A stretch of DNA of 64,000 bases. It comes from Trichobilharzia szidati (Eukaryota > Platyhelminthes > Trematoda > Strigeidida > Schistosomatidae). The first letter of the stretch is position 1, and the number at the start of each line of letters is the position of its first letter. Location of the stretch: assembly GCA_944472155.2 (NCBI GenBank), contig OX235271.1, positions 42,830,633 through 42,894,632 of the forward strand, written 5' to 3'. The notes below the pieces were generated by a model. That model did not search any database and was not told the DNA's origin. It saw nothing but the letters and a program-made list of their open reading frames with translations. Made by a program: the position numbers and the translations under genes. Positions 9,930 to 22,834 of this stretch are shown in pieces.

Positions 9930-12900
9930 GAGATGTGTTCCAAAGTCCTACCGGGAAAAGTGTTACAACTTTTAACATCTTAATGTGGATCCCACAAAGA
10001 GTCATTTCATTTTGAAAGTTATTTAGTGAATGCACATGACAGTTAGCTAGTATCAAATGGAGTGAAAAACAACAACTTTGTCATATCCTAGAATCTCGCA
10101 AAGACATACATGGATTTCCCACCTGATCAACTACAACAGCTGTTTCATTTCTCCTCGTGAACAGTTAGTGCAGCTATTGTGGGATTTATTGGAATATAGG
10201 CTGTGAATGCCCGACCCCCACACGATAGCTGTGTCTTTGACAGGTCCATATGTCGCTTGTCCGCACATTCACAGGGTATAGTACAATGACTGTCTGATGA
10301 CTTTCAATATATCATAAGCTAAATTATTCGACCGAAGACATGGTTTCCTTCCCATCCAGTTGGTTGACTGATCTTCTGAAATTGTGATTGCAGGTATATT
10401 GCAATATTGTATTTCTGATTTAGGCCGACCTAAAATAATCACTTCAGGTATGAATGTCAGCCTTTCGAAGATCGAATATTTCAACCCCTCTGAGTCGGTT
10501 CTACATCGAAACAGGATATCGGGTGTAATTCTGCTAATTTAGTCAACTAAACTACCTTCGGATTACATGGTGAAAATTTCGACCCAGAAGACGAATTTCC
10601 AGCTTGTGTGATGCTTGCTTGACAACCAGTAAATAGCGTATTGGCACTCTAAGGAGTGTGTCTCGACGATATCAAGTCAAACCGTCACTTGTAATCGAGA
10701 CCTACAAACGGGACAGGTAACTCGGTTGCCAGTGTCTTTGAACAGATTGCACGAAATCGTTTCTAAGTATCTTCAATCAATTTGGATACTATCAACAACG
10801 TGAAACAAGTGACACGCCTCGCACCAATCTCGTCGGAACTTTCTTTTTACACGGAAATAGGAAATTCTCCTCGACTGCATATCATACATTGCGTAGAGAT
10901 TTAGTATTTAATTGTCGACAATAGTCAAATCATTAGTCCTCAAAATCTTCCGTAATAATTACTCAATTAGAAACAACTCTACCATTCCACTTATTTCCTT
11001 CTCATTTTGCATTACGCAAGTCGATTTAAAATGATTCGTGCATTAACTATGAAGCCCAGCTAAGTCTGTTGCATCATTCTCAGGTCACAATAAGCATCCT
11101 CTATGAAGAAATTATATTTGATGTTTCGTGTTATCTATGTTGTACTTCAAATACTGAAGAGAAGACACGCTTGCAGCTGCAAGCTAAACAACGTCGTCAG
11201 TTTTCAAAGAATACCACTAGCAGTACAGGGTTGATGGCGATTTCAGGTACACTGAACAAGTGCATTGACGTGTGTGTCGTTCATGGTAACTATCTATGCT
11301 GGATATCTCGTTCCCGAATTTCAGAATAATTATTTAGCTGCAATCAGTATTTGTGCAGATAAGATCCTCTTCCTGCGATTGTTCGACAGTCTACCACACA
11401 ATTATGTGATTTCAAAGACTGCTATCCACATTCATCCGATCCATTTCAGTTATTCAGGTGTTAGGTGTGAGTTGGGAATGACTACCAGATGGCCGAATCC
11501 CCTTTTTCAACCACCAGTAACACTTTGCTAATGTGAGGATATGCATGTCTATACAATATACTTGGACTTCAAGACGCCATTTTCAATGGATTCCACTGAC
11601 AAGAGGTTACGGTTCCTTCAACATGCCTTCAGTTTGAGTAGAAGCATGCTAATATACGTCATGCTGTGGCTCACTTCGCTACTGAAATCAGCCACTCATT
11701 TTAGGTGAGAAACATGTACAATGCCCCAACTCACATATCTACACAGATGACTTAAGCAATGCATGTATTGCAGACATGCGTAGCAATCGACACACAGAAG
11801 GAACTCGAGATGTAATATTCACCTATGTTTCGTTGACTGATACTCAACATTTGTCTGATGAGAGGAAACAGTTAGTTACCTCAGCAGCATCAGATGTGTG
11901 CAACACAACGTGACGCACGTTAAAATGTAAGCGCTTCTAAGTATCAATGCAGGACTCCATGCAGGCTGTTGTTAGTTCGGTTGAGGCTACAATAATGCCT
12001 GCACCAGAATCTGTGTTCTATTTAATTGTGAATTACAAAATATAGATGACTGTTATCTTTGTGCTCCCTGATGACAACACTCGTCACTCACCGTCAGGTC
12101 GTTTTTTCACTGATTGATTAAAGATAAATATCCAATCAGATTGGAGTTGTTTTTCAACATTCTCCACATGTGTCCGCGTTGATTCATAAATACAGTCATC
12201 CGTGTCAACTTATCTATTTATGTCTCTGTAGTTGCTGCTGAAAGCCAGAACAGGCTATATGTTCATATAAAGACTGTGAAACCATATTCGATAGAATAGC
12301 ATTGGACGGAAAATAAATGTTTTCAAAAGTCCCTGAGAAACCAATACTTGAAATTGGTAGAATTATTTACATGCGAGTATATACCTTTTTCCGTAAAATG
12401 CTTTATATTTGGTTTTTGAACAGGAAGTGCAGTGAATAAGCGGCTAACATCACTAGGCTTTCCGATGTTCTGTTCGTTCCATTTCCTCCATTGGGCAACA
12501 TACATTTTCATGGCCAAATCTTGCTAATTGTCTGCTGTGAGCATAAAAGCAATGTTACTTGTCAATTATTAAAAGTCAATGAGCACTCATTACTTCCCAT
12601 GTTCAAAAGGAATCCGTATATAGATGATTACTGCTTTGAATCAATTTACGCAGGACTACTATCCTTAGGGAGAAGCAAAGCAATGACTTGAATAGGTGTA
12701 TTGTTCTGCACGCAAGGTCACTTTAATTACTGAATTCCAGTGCTGAAACAATCAAGCGTTATTCGTTCCAGACTGTGTACACAAACTCCAGTGCAGAATA
12801 AATGTACTAGATTACGTCTTACATTTTTATGCAGTGCTATTAACCGATGACGTCTTATCTGTGATGGAATAATGCGCACCAAAGTGCCCAAGTGCTGCTG

Positions 12901-13392
12901 TTACTATATCACAAGAACAAAATTTCATCAACATGGTGGGAAAATATGTCCTGTGCGTTACTGTTGAGCACGGGTATTCTTCATGATTCATCTTCACTCT
13001 AGGGACTCGAAATTAGAATCCAAGTACTGAGTGAGAAACGTCCATTATGCACACAGAATTTGCCATTTCTTCAAAACATATATGACGGGAAATCAACTTC
13101 ACACTTAGAATGCACCAAATACATGTTAGAACTCTTTCGAGTGACGTAAGCCGTCTATTTACGTTTTAATGGAGACCAACTTATGAACTATTCTGGAACT
13201 CTACATTGAAAAGTATATAACGACAAATGGATACACCACAATAAAAAATTATACGAAGTGTTTCACGGATATTTTCTCAATTTCGTTTATGATACATCCT
13301 TGATGCTGGGATAGCAGAAGAAACGGTGTGCTACATATCGAACATGCAAAGCACCTGTATAGCAGGTGAATTGGTAAATACACACTGAAGTT
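9930..13392. other. Long AT-rich stretch without a supported gene
   Basis: Only short frames (71 to 88 codons) that lack domains and mostly lack consistent starts between units. The BEL array of unit 2 is inserted at the point corresponding to about 10127-10132 here. About 290 bp near 12950-13245 are absent from unit 2 (junction near 40475). Confidence 0.4.
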
Positions 13393-13770
13393 GTGCGTTG
13401 GTGGCACAGTGGATAGGACTCTCGCCGACCATGCACATGGTCCGACGCACACCTGATATCAATGGTCGGCCTGCAAAATTTGAGCTACCGATGACGCATG
13501 CTGAAAATTCCATCTTTCTTTTCCTTTTTTTCTCAATTCCTTCACATTCCCAGTTGAACATAGGGCTTCAAGCCAGAGGCTCGAATTTTCTGTAGCAGTG
13601 GTGTATACGTTTACGGGATGGGGTTGCTAGCCTCATGCCCAACCTTCCCTCTTTGCCAGTTGTATTACTGGCTTAGCGAGGTAAAGGAGTTCGTCGGCCA
13701 AGGATCGAACACCGGACTAAATGCATGGTCGGCGAGCGTCCTAACCACTGTGCAACCGACGCACACTGAA
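13393..13770. mobile_element. Tail-to-tail pair of tRNA-derived SINEs, copy 1
   Basis: The minus-strand head (about 13769-13690) has an A-box-like TGCACAGTGGTTAGGAC (RC of 13738-13754) and a B-box-like GGTGTTCGATCC (RC of 13702-13713). Its ends GCGTCGG and CCGACG can pair like an acceptor stem. The plus-strand head at 13393-13465 repeats the A-box half (GGCACAGTGGATAGGACTC) but lacks a good B box. The middle is a shared body. It looks like a SINE family with internal Pol III promoter; not a functional tRNA. Confidence 0.7.
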
Positions 13771-14204
13771 AACTCCGTGCTTGTACCAAAAGTACGGTGT
13801 GCTTTCAAGCTATAATCAAAAGAAAACGTTAGCAGTAGAAGACTCCTTTTCTTTTATGTTTCGGTGAGTATAAGGGCATCTTAGGCAGGTGAATCGAAGA
13901 GGTATAGCTGGAAACCTTCAACAGATTGCTCTTGATAAGCGAACTAGGAGCGCTTCAATAATTGTACCGCGCTTTAAATTTCAGGCATGCAAGCAGTTTC
14001 TCGTCGACGCCTTCTAGTTTCCAGGAGTATTGGAGCACCTATTTAAAGCGTTTCGTGATTTTAGAATTGTGTACTGACCATGATCCTCAAACTAGGATGA
14101 AACAGCTGTCCAGTACTCTCTGGTTTTCAATGGTTCTCTGACTGATATCAATCTGTGATCAACTCGTCAAACGAAAACCAACCCTTACAAACCTAACTAT
14201 AAAA

Positions 14205-14868
14205 AATTAATCTGATGCTCGAAATGTATTTCGGATAAGGCTCTCACAGCCCTCATTGCTGATGCTTGTATCCAGTCCATTCCAGATTTCATTCCTTCAT
14301 TCTTTCCTTATTGTCAGTCAACGGCACAAACGCATGTGGACATGTTCCACTATTTCTGTCACATTCACAGAGGAGCGCAAATAATTTGGTTATAAACAAA
14401 CTGTAGGATTCCATTCGTGCGCCACTTTGTCCATATCTAAGGTGGAACTCATGAATCTCCATGTACTTTTCAAAAAGCTCAGTGTACCTTCACTTCTCTA
14501 TTTCAAAACGTCCCATGTATTTCGCTGAGATATTTTCTCATACTGAGTGCTTTCACATCCAAGTGTTTGTGTGAATGTGAAATGAGTTGTCTTTTGTTGC
14601 ATATACTGATCAAAGTCAAAATCATCATTCCCTTCAATGTGTGATTGGACGAGACTTACAGGTTCTCCATCCCCAAAGGCTTCTACGTGTTGTTATACTC
14701 CTAATCATCTGATCCTTCTCAATGATTCATTTTCAATTGCTTGTTACGCAATCGATTCGAATAGACATTCATTTCTCAATTGTTCCTCGAATGCAAGTAA
14801 AACTTTCGCGTGGAGTGATATGACCATTCAACTTCTACAATTGCTTCTACTCCTCAATATCTGATATG
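14205..14868 (-). pseudogene. Decayed protein-coding segment, copy 2
   Basis: Same segment as 751-1415. It shares the TAG after WDVLK and has further small indels (an extra 8-nt repeat near 14295, a missing base near 14476) that break the downstream frame. More decayed than copy 1. Confidence 0.4.
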
Positions 14869-15116
14869 ATTTCCTTCGATTATTAATATTACGCATCTCA
14901 CTTCATCTCATCAGTCACGGTAACTGATCGTCGTCATGTTCCATTTCGCTGTTACGCTCACACATCTATCCCTTCCGCAGCACAGATTTCTGATGAAAAA
15001 CAAAAGCAATTTGAATTCGAATAATAACCCATTTTATTAGATATCAAATGTTGTACACTGTGGTTGTTGCTATTCGATTTCCCAAACTAAAGTCATTCCA
15101 CAAAAAATCGGTGTTA

Positions 15117-15822
15117 TCAGACACGTCCACCAAAATCTCCACCTAAATCCTCGTTTATCCATACCTGGATGATACTGGAGACCAGAATGCTTGCCATCAC
15201 CTGAAAGGGAACACAGAAAACACACGTTCAACATCATATCTCAATCTGATTCACATTTCCACGAGTGAAATTCTCGTCTGGTTTGAGAGTGAAACTTTTC
15301 GTCATTATGAAATACTGCCAGCGCTCAACGACAGTGTCAGAGCCATTGTGAATAGGACACAAGTACTTCATCAATCCACAACGTCTGGCTTCCAACTTGC
15401 GAATACGCCATCTCAGTATACCGTTGTGCAAACACATCATCCAGCCAATGCACACGTACCACAGAATCGGGGTGGCGATATCATTGATGTTGTCACCGAG
15501 GTGAGAAATATCAATAACTTTGCAAATATATGCCTAACAAAAACACACGATGAATGGAGACAGCCAACATCATAAATTCAATCAATGGCTGGTGTGCATC
15601 AACAAACTGAGTTATTTCACACGCACAGATGACTGAGAAAATGTAGAGCATATCTTACCTTGAAGGGATGAATGGTGGAGCACGTCGACTGTGGTTGAAT
15701 GATTCGCTTGGATACGCGCACTGTCGACAGCTGACACCACTAGAACTGCAAGAAGCAGGTAGCAAATCTGAACAGAAAGAAACGTGAACATCACCGTCAA
15801 ATATCACACACTGACTCACCAT
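15117..15822 (-). CDS. Small signal-peptide protein gene, copy 2 (4 exons)
   Basis: Exon 1 ends with the ATG at 15822-15820; exon 2 15767-15659, exon 3 15517-15255, exon 4 15200-15117; about 152 aa. The poly(A) signal is at 15033-15038 (minus). Splice sites match those of copy 1. Differences are conservative: STTVDV in exon 2, RKLEARRC after the hydrophobic segment, CPIHNGS before the second sequon. The region upstream differs little from copy 1, so all copies probably share expression. Function unknown; the leader and three sequons suggest the secretory route. Confidence 0.6.
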
Positions 15823-15885
15823 TCTCAGTGAATGCCACTGGTACTCGTCGATGACGATGATAAGAAGCCAGGAGTACAGAGACGT

Positions 15886-15892
15886 ATTTATA
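15886..15892 (-). promoter_or_regulatory. TATA box of gene copy 2
   Basis: TATAAAT on the minus strand at the same distance from the start codon as in copy 1. Confidence 0.65.
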
Positions 15893-17048
15893 CCTCACAA
15901 GAAGACGGTGATGTGAACACATGTGGCTGTCGTTCAGTGAGTGTGTACCAATAGAAATATTCCGATGTCCACTGTTGATGTGTCTGAATGAGTGGATGAT
16001 AAAGTGAGTGGGTGAGTTGGGTGGATGTTTGATTGACCAGCGTCTAATTCACTGAGTGGTTATGACGATGTTGTTTGATGTTGAATGTGTGTAGTGATGA
16101 GGTGAGATGAGTGAAGATGGGGGTCGATTTTTCATCATGTGTCTTATGTAATTTGAGTGGTTTGTCTGAACAAAGTGTCTCACTTATCTAGCAGTGTTTC
16201 TGTGAATGTCGTATTCCACATTTCGCACATTCATGCATTCTTCTGTTCACCGTTTAATCACTTGTATTCGCTTCACTATCTCAGGGTTGGTGATTTGTTG
16301 TTCGGTGCTGATCTGACTGAATCTGTTCACAATCCTGCGAATTCATTGGCGGCCTCACTAATCTTTACCTCACATCGAACCACTACTTCTAGACAAGCAA
16401 CGAAGTTAGGTAATCGGTATTATTCTGCTCATCCACTACGCTAACACATTGTTAGCCAGACTGCTTCGGATGTTCTGTCGACTGAAAGATATGAGAAACC
16501 GCCTGAAAATCGGCTGCAGATCACATTCAGTAAGCCAAATAAATCCATAGAAGCCAATGATGCATCTTATGTATTCAGTAGGGAGCATGAGCCGATGTCT
16601 GCACAAAACTCACTATGGTCTGATAAATACCCCGACCAGATACCAAGAATTCACTCCTATTCTAACAACAAATTACTTGATACTCATATCTAGTATAACC
16701 TCCACAACAACATTGACATTACTAGCCGCTTCGAGAAAGATTCGCAACAGAATCGGTTCACGAAAACACCTGGGATCATGCATTTAGCACACATGATATC
16801 GCATCAATTCCTGGCAGGCACAGCAAACATTCTACAGCTAGGACGAAGCACACATGTCAGAAGATAGCTGACAGAGTGTGAGCACACAACGCAGATACTC
16901 GTATATTCACCTCTCTTCTTTTCTTGCCAAAATTCACGAATATCTTATTTGACGACTAGAATTTGACTAGTGATATTGTCATGTGAATCGCAGGATCTTA
17001 CAACCACGTGTTTCTGACTCGATAATTTAGAAGTGTGACTAATTCGGT
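15893..17048. other. Promoter flank and spacer, unit 2
   Basis: Counterpart of 2440-3595 with the same two doubtful plus-strand frames (16157-16444 without ATG; 16557-16787 with ATG). No supported gene. Confidence 0.35.
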
Positions 17049-17306
17049 TCAAGATAGATCACAGAATTTCAAGGATTTCACATGGTTGAAACGTGAAAAT
17101 TGCGCGTGGCTGGTGAGTACTAGTTCGAAACGACAGCAACTACAGTCAGTGAGCCAGACAAATATAGCTTTTTGTTCGCTGTCAACGAAAACTACTGCAA
17201 TAAACTTCAGTCCTTCCAAAATGCATGACTTCTCATCCCAAGAAAACCATTTGCAGTGTTCCAGATGTGTGAAGCTGAGCATAATTTGTGTTGTGGGAAA
17301 AGCCAT
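17049..17306 (-). CDS. Conserved small ORF, doubtful (unit 2)
   Basis: Counterpart of 3596-3853. It differs by two residues (CKWFSWDEK, NHVKSL) and is open over the same 85 codons. No known domain. Confidence 0.2.
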   Translation of the reverse strand: MAFPTTQIMLSFTHLEHCKWFSWDEKSCILEGLKFIAVVFVDSEQKAIFVWLTDCSCCRFELVLTSHAQFSRFNHVKSLKFCDLS

Positions 17307-17360
17307 TACGAGGTAGAACTAGTAAATCTGACTGACAACGATTTGACTCAGTTCACGGCG

Positions 17361-17745
17361 AAGTGAAACCGCTGAGTACAGTGTAGGAAATTTCCAGAAT
17401 TATTCAAAGAATACTGATTCCGTCATTCATCAAGATCAGTCAGCAAGGTATGCCAACAAAATGAACTTATTATGCTAGATCGCAATTTCAACCTGTATAA
17501 CTTGAATCAAACATTGACATGAACACTTTATTTACCTTGGACGAGTCAGCTGAATGTCACAGTATTCTTGTGTGTACTTTTCACAATTCTTGACTGCGAA
17601 ATTATCAATGATCGAAATGTGCATGAAGACTGTGAAACCATATTTAACAGATTAATATCCGACATTTCCAAGTAACAGTGGTTTCTTCATGTATCCATTC
17701 TCTTATGATTGGCTGGCATGACTGAGATGTGCAGCACTAAGCATA
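17361..17745 (+). repeat. Left arm of intra-unit inverted repeat (unit 2)
   Basis: Pairs with the reverse complement of 21655-22037. In this unit the two arms are nearly co-linear for about 380 bp, from the GTACTCAGCGG end to the ATGACTGAGATG end. Confidence 0.8.
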
Positions 17746-18266
17746 TATATAGATATATCCATTTATATGTGTAAGCAGACTACCGTGATTTTTCACTTAC
17801 AGCTCGATGTGTGTTATTTGAGAGTGTATGCGTTAAATTATTTCAAATTCACAATTTACAAGCTGGTCAGTAATTTGCAATTCAGTCACTTCGAGTAGTG
17901 ACACTTCACAACACTTTCCACTTCATAACATGAGTGGTAATCAAGAAAGCAAGCACCGTTGCATGAAGGTAAATACCAGTGATTGAATGGGATGAGTAAT
18001 TGCTGCTGGTTTATCTGAGTAGTATAAACCTACTGATCTTAATCAATCAGTATTATACATGTTATTAGAAGAGAAAGTCCTACCATATGTAACGTCCTGA
18101 AAATTAATAAAACACCGTTATATTTGCTGTTGTCTCAGTCGAAATACATGAATTGCCTTAACGTTGATGCAGCCTGTAACTTATAATTCATGTAGCATTA
18201 TATACAAATATTTCTGTATTCGAGAAATAATTGGTGTTCATATATTTCAAACTACAAGTGAGTGAC

Positions 18267-18593
18267 ATGGTGTAACAACAGAAGACAAGGGCCAGGCAAC
18301 AGATCAGTTTTATTACGAAAACCAACAGGTATTTATATGTATTTTACGTACATTAATAGGCTTCTACCCGCAGAAAGAAGGCGGTCTTCTGATTGGTTGT
18401 TTGCAAACAAACGCAGTCTTCTGCTTTCTCGTTTTCGATATTTCTCGGAAATGCGAGCCACTTGTCTGCGAATCATATTTGTCCACGTCTAGGTCAGCTG
18501 TGATCGGTTGTTGAATCAGCCCAGATTAATTTCTACCAATCAGCGTAGATCAATGTCTACCAATTGGCTAGCAGCTTGCTCTCACCACAATGG
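18267..18593 (-). mobile_element. Solo LTR with 4-bp target duplication, unit 2
   Basis: The core 18271-18589 is 319 bp as in unit 1, with the same ATGG on both sides. It was therefore inserted before units 1 and 2 duplicated, or spread by conversion. Confidence 0.75.
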
Positions 18594-19418
18594 GAGCTAC
18601 AGAATGGGAGTGTTTATGCCATAGAGTGCTCTGTTGCCGTTAGAAATAGGAAAACATTTAAAGAAGAGATGCATGTTTAGTGATATAATCAATCCCATTA
18701 ATAAGCATGACCGCGTATAAATATCCTATAACTTATCAATACCTCATAACTCGTGTATAGGGGTTCCACGTATTCCACGAAGATGAGGCGTAACAGAACT
18801 ACTGAATTCACAATATAACATGGAAGGGAATGTTGTAATTATTACAAGGATGTCGATTATCATTAGTCGGTTATTTTAGTTTGAAATGAAGCCTCAGAAC
18901 AACTGGATTTCGTAGATGATCTATGTCCTTCGTCTCATAAAGTAGAAGATTAAAAATCAATTATAACGAATTAGTAGAGAAGTTGTGAAGTCATGACATC
19001 AGGAGAACACAGTGAACACTATACCGAAAGAAGAGAAACAAACACTTCTAATCGTGAATGGAAACAAAGCAAAGTCAAGTGAATCACAGCATTTGTACAT
19101 TTCTCTAAACCTCTCCACTCTGCACATGAAAAAGCCACCGCTACGTCAGCAAGAAAACATTATTCCCAGTGGTTTTCAAATAACCAACGTCTCCTTATTT
19201 AACGAAATAAACCATAATGTGTTGAAAGGTAATCAGACTTTGAAAATGATATTATTCCATCAGCATATATGAGAACTTCATATAATTCCTACCTCATCAG
19301 AACTCATAACGTGTAAATGTTTGTGCCAGAACACAAACCACAGTTTGGTGAATGCGCTTTCTTAGTTTCTATGAATTTATATTTGGTACTTTGTTGAACT
19401 AAAACAATCGTAGACTTA
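18594..19418. other. Unit spacer, unit 2
   Basis: Counterpart of 5141-5965, with the same 86-codon frame without ATG at 19012-19272. No supported gene. Confidence 0.35.
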
Positions 19419-19613
19419 ATGGAAGCAACTGATATATTTGTGCTCGATCAGCTCCAGAATATATCGAGTGGGAACTTGGTGACTTACTTAATATATCTGA
19501 ACAACGATGAAGACATGAATATAGACATATCACGGAAACACGTTCATGGTAAATTCAGCAAAACGACTGGTTTCGTGATTAATCGTGGAGTAATTCGTTC
19601 ATTTACTCACTGA
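19419..19613 (+). CDS. Conserved 64-aa ORF, unknown (unit 2)
   Basis: Predicted peptide identical to that of 5966-6160 in unit 1, with the same ATG context. No known motif. Confidence 0.25.
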   Translation: MEATDIFVLDQLQNISSGNLVTYLIYLNNDEDMNIDISRKHVHGKFSKTTGFVINRGVIRSFTH

Positions 19614-20065
19614 TTTACACGTCACGTGAAAATCAAAGCGCGTCATTCATTCAGAGATAGAAGAAAGTGGAATTGAACTTGAAGTAGTGTTCATTCACAA
19701 AATCCTGTCAATGAAAACAATTTGTGAATATTCGGTGAAACAAAATGCTCCGTCGGATAATGGATGGCTATCTTTTGTGTTGTGATACAATGTCGTCAGT
19801 TTTGTCTGAATTATGTGATGTTCTGATGAGCAGAATCATCTCTGTAAATAATAGCTGTTTGTTTAAATGTGCCGTTGATTATTCACTCAATTGAAAAGTC
19901 AAACAATTTACGAGTAATATTTCGTAGACTGATACAGATATCACATTAGGCCTTTTTCCTTGGGAATATATATGATCCTGTGATTTCCGATTTCACTGTG
20001 GTTGTTAAATAAGTCGCATTGAAGAAGTGCGGCGACAGACGTAGAAAGGCGTCTTTCATCTTTTG

Positions 20066-20517
20066 TCACACTCCTCTACATTGATGACGGAAATATGAGC
20101 GAATTTTAATCATGCAATATTGAATAACATAACATCTTTTCGAGTAGGTTAATTTCTCAGAAACATCAGACAGGAGAATCAATCTGATAAATAGGTGCAC
20201 GAAATATAATTCATCTTCGAAGTGAATTTCATCGGAAAATGTCTTTCTTTGAAAAAGGAAAAACATTTCTAAGAACAAGAACGTCTGTTGCTGCAGTGGT
20301 AGAGGCAATTCAATTCACTTATCAGTTGGAAATCAGGAAGCGGAGGCTCCAATGTTAGAGTGTAGCGTAAAAATAAAGAAGATGGGAAGTCAAACACCAG
20401 TGTTTGCGGGAACCACACACATTCAAACATATATTTGCACTTCCGATCATCCCATCCTATGTCAGTGGAAATAGGATTGGTGAAATGTTTAAGTAATTGA
20501 GCACTAAGTAGTATCAC
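20066..20517 (-). CDS. Two overlapping conserved minus-strand ORFs, doubtful (unit 2)
   Basis: Counterpart of 6613-7064: frames at 20517-20269 and 20308-20066. The second has two substitutions relative to unit 1 (SDVSEKL for SDISKKL). Coding status unproven. Confidence 0.25.
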
Positions 20518-21387
20518 GGATAATCTAAGACGTAGAAAGGCGTCTTTTGTCTTATGTCACACTCTTCTCTATTGATGAGGGAAATCTAAACGATTTGAAA
20601 TGGTTATCTAGCGAATATCATGTCGCCATTTCGAGTATTTCAGTTTATCGGAAACATTAGATTGCAGAATCAATCTCACATAGAGGTAGACATAATAGAA
20701 TTCACTTTTGTAACGGATTCTATTAGAAAATGTCTTTCAGAAAAGACCTGAAGATCTGTTGCTAAACTAACTTAAATAGACAGATAAAGTGCTACTCGTT
20801 TGGTGAAAGCGATCTCAGGAAGCTGCAATCAATTGAAGTGTAGATCTCTTCGATTCAAAAGAAGCACTCAAAAAGCAAGAAAATCTATATCAAACTGAGA
20901 GGCATATGTGTTGTACGAAAGGATGTAGCCATGTAGAAACAATAAGACTCATCTCACATCACCACTACACACTTTCAACATCAAAAAGCATTGATTGTCA
21001 TAACCACTCAATAAATATGACGCTGGTTAATCAAACAGCCACGCAACTCACCCATTGAGTGAATATTATATATTATATTCATGAATTTTATAAAAGAAAG
21101 ATAGTTTCAGTAGGCTGCTTTATCTATCCAGACAGAGTGAAACCATAATCTTTGTTCACATTCCGAAGAGTGCACACAGCTTTAGTGTTTCATTGTCGGT
21201 AGAGGTCACATCATTAGTCTTCACATTTTTCCGCCCTTATTGTTTAATTAGTGAGAGTTTTATCTTTGCACTCAGATCTCGCTCCTTCACAATGTGAGCC
21301 CTAATTCATTATATCAATAATTGAATGGCTTGTACTACACTCAAATCGAAATACACACTGGCCATAAATAAACGATATCGAAAGTTT

Positions 21388-21648
21388 TTATCCCCCTACT
21401 GGATAAAAACGGTTGAAACATTTTCGAGTGTAGAGACACCATCGCCTAATCACTGCATGTTTAGATGGCGTGTGTGAAGCCAAAAACATCAGCGGATTTC
21501 TGAGGACTACAACTTCATAAATATGTGTGCGTTGATGAAGAATGAAATGCTGCAAAACAAATGTATGACAGACAAACGATAACTCTCCGTACAATGTTCT
21601 TAGGCAAGGAGTGAAATAAGTGGCTAGTTTGTCCGGCCAACAAGCCAC
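21388..21648 (-). CDS. Variable-pocket ORF, form B (unit 2), doubtful
   Basis: 86 codons starting MACWPDKLATYF, with QRTHIYEVVVLRNP and SKHAVIRRWCL. It aligns to form A of units 1 and 3 over the middle 50 codons with many substitutions but no frameshift. The beginning lies in the right inverted-repeat arm. No domain recognised. Confidence 0.25.
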   Translation of the reverse strand: MACWPDKLATYFTPCLRTLYGELSFVCHTFVLQHFILHQRTHIYEVVVLRNPLMFLASHTPSKHAVIRRWCLYTRKCFNRFYPVGG

Positions 21649-21654
21649 TGAGCA

Positions 21655-22037
21655 GATGCTTAGTGATGCATATCTCAGTCATGGCAGCCAATCATAAGAG
21701 AATGGATACATGAAGAAACCACTGTTACTTGGAAATGTCGGATATTAATCTGTTAAATATGGTTTCACAGTCTTCATGCACATTTCGATCATTGATAATT
21801 TCGCAGTCAAGAATTGTGAAAAGTACACACAAGAATACTGTGACATTCAGCTGATTCGTCCAAGGTAAATAAAGTGTTCATGTCAATGTTTGATTCAAGT
21901 TATACAGGTTGAAATTGCGATCTAGCATAATAAGTTCATTTTGTTGGCACACCTTGCCAACTGATCTTGATGAATGACGGAATCAGTATTCTTTGAATAA
22001 TTCTGGAAATTTCCTACACTGTACTCAGCGGTTTCAT
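21655..22037 (-). repeat. Right arm of intra-unit inverted repeat (unit 2)
   Basis: Reverse complement of 17361-17745; the loop between the arms is about 3.9 kb. Confidence 0.8.
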
Positions 22038-22658
22038 TTCATCTTCAACCACCAGCAAAGCAACAAACAAACCGACAAATATAAATGAGATATACAAACT
22101 GACTTACAATCTTAAAATTGAAACTCACTCAGGATAAGTTCACATAAAGTCAAACAAGTCGACAGAAGATAATAACTAGGCTGTTTTACAAAAGGTTATT
22201 ATTTCAGAATGTTTTGAGGCATCACAAATCTCACCAAACTGGTAAGTGTTAACCTTGATCAATGCAGGGTAGTGAAGAACCTGTGATAAATGTGTACACC
22301 AAATGTCACCTCTCGAATGTGCTTTCAATTTGGCCGATTTGCTCTCAATAATTTGTTTATACTGAAAAGTCCAGAATCTCCTTCAATTTGAGCTTTCATC
22401 GACGGAAGTGAGTGGTTCACCGTTATGTCCACCACAAATGTCAAACATGAAATGATTGCTTACTAAATCTGCAAAATAACTTCGACTCTGCTACATTGCT
22501 CATATATTTTCAGTGAAGATTCGAATTCGTCTGATGAAGTGACATGCTCGATGTGTAGAAAAGAAGAATCAGGGCTAAAAACATGTCTCACCACTTTTCC
22601 GATACACGTCTCAATACATAAGAAAACAATTCAGCTACTTCAACTATCATTTACTCAC
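22038..22658. other. Spacer, unit 2
   Basis: Counterpart of 8691-9304, with decayed frames only. Confidence 0.3.
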
Positions 22659-22789
22659 CTTGGACACTACGCCTGACTTGAAGTTTGTGTGCTTGTTGTT
22701 CTGTATTTCCCTGTAATATTTCGATTTTTGGGTAATTTTCATTTGCTTCCTTTCTGTGTAGAACATAGGCCTTCGGAAACACATCGCCA
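22659..22789 (-). CDS. Candidate isolated exon with GTGAGT donor (unit 2)
   Basis: Counterpart of 9305-9435: TTTAG acceptor-like site, 131 nt, AAG|GTGAGT. Two frames are open here (AMCFRRPMFYTERKQMK and SGDVFPKAYVLHRKEANENY), so the coding frame is undecided. Confidence 0.22.
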
Positions 22790-22834
22790 CTAAATCGCAG
22801 GTTTCGAGGGCATGTGATTATACTTGATATTAGT

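Larger units (their letters stand above)
478..13930. repeat. Segmental duplication unit 1 (about 13.45 kb)
   Basis: Nearly the whole stretch recurs in unit 2 at a constant offset of 13453 (for example 1184 to 14637 and 5966 to 19419), falling to 13354 after about 8.4 kb. It recurs again in unit 3 and, inverted, in 49085-61084. Order of contents: decayed frame, minus-strand secreted-protein gene, its promoter flank, left arm of an inverted repeat, solo LTR, small conserved ORFs, internal diverged tandem duplication, variable pocket, right inverted-repeat arm, an exon-like segment, long AT-rich filler, and a SINE pair. Units differ by scattered substitutions and small indels. Confidence 0.9.

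Noticed and set aside
11850..11890. CTGATGAGAGGAAAC, reminiscent of a hammerhead ribozyme core
   Set aside because: No stem II between CTGATGA and GAAA and no pairing arms around it. CTGATGA runs near 6370 and 9170 also lack the required core.
13690..13770. A functional tRNA gene on the minus strand
   Set aside because: A- and B-box-like runs and an acceptor-like stem are present, but the T stem and anticodon arm do not pair well and the head continues into a SINE body.
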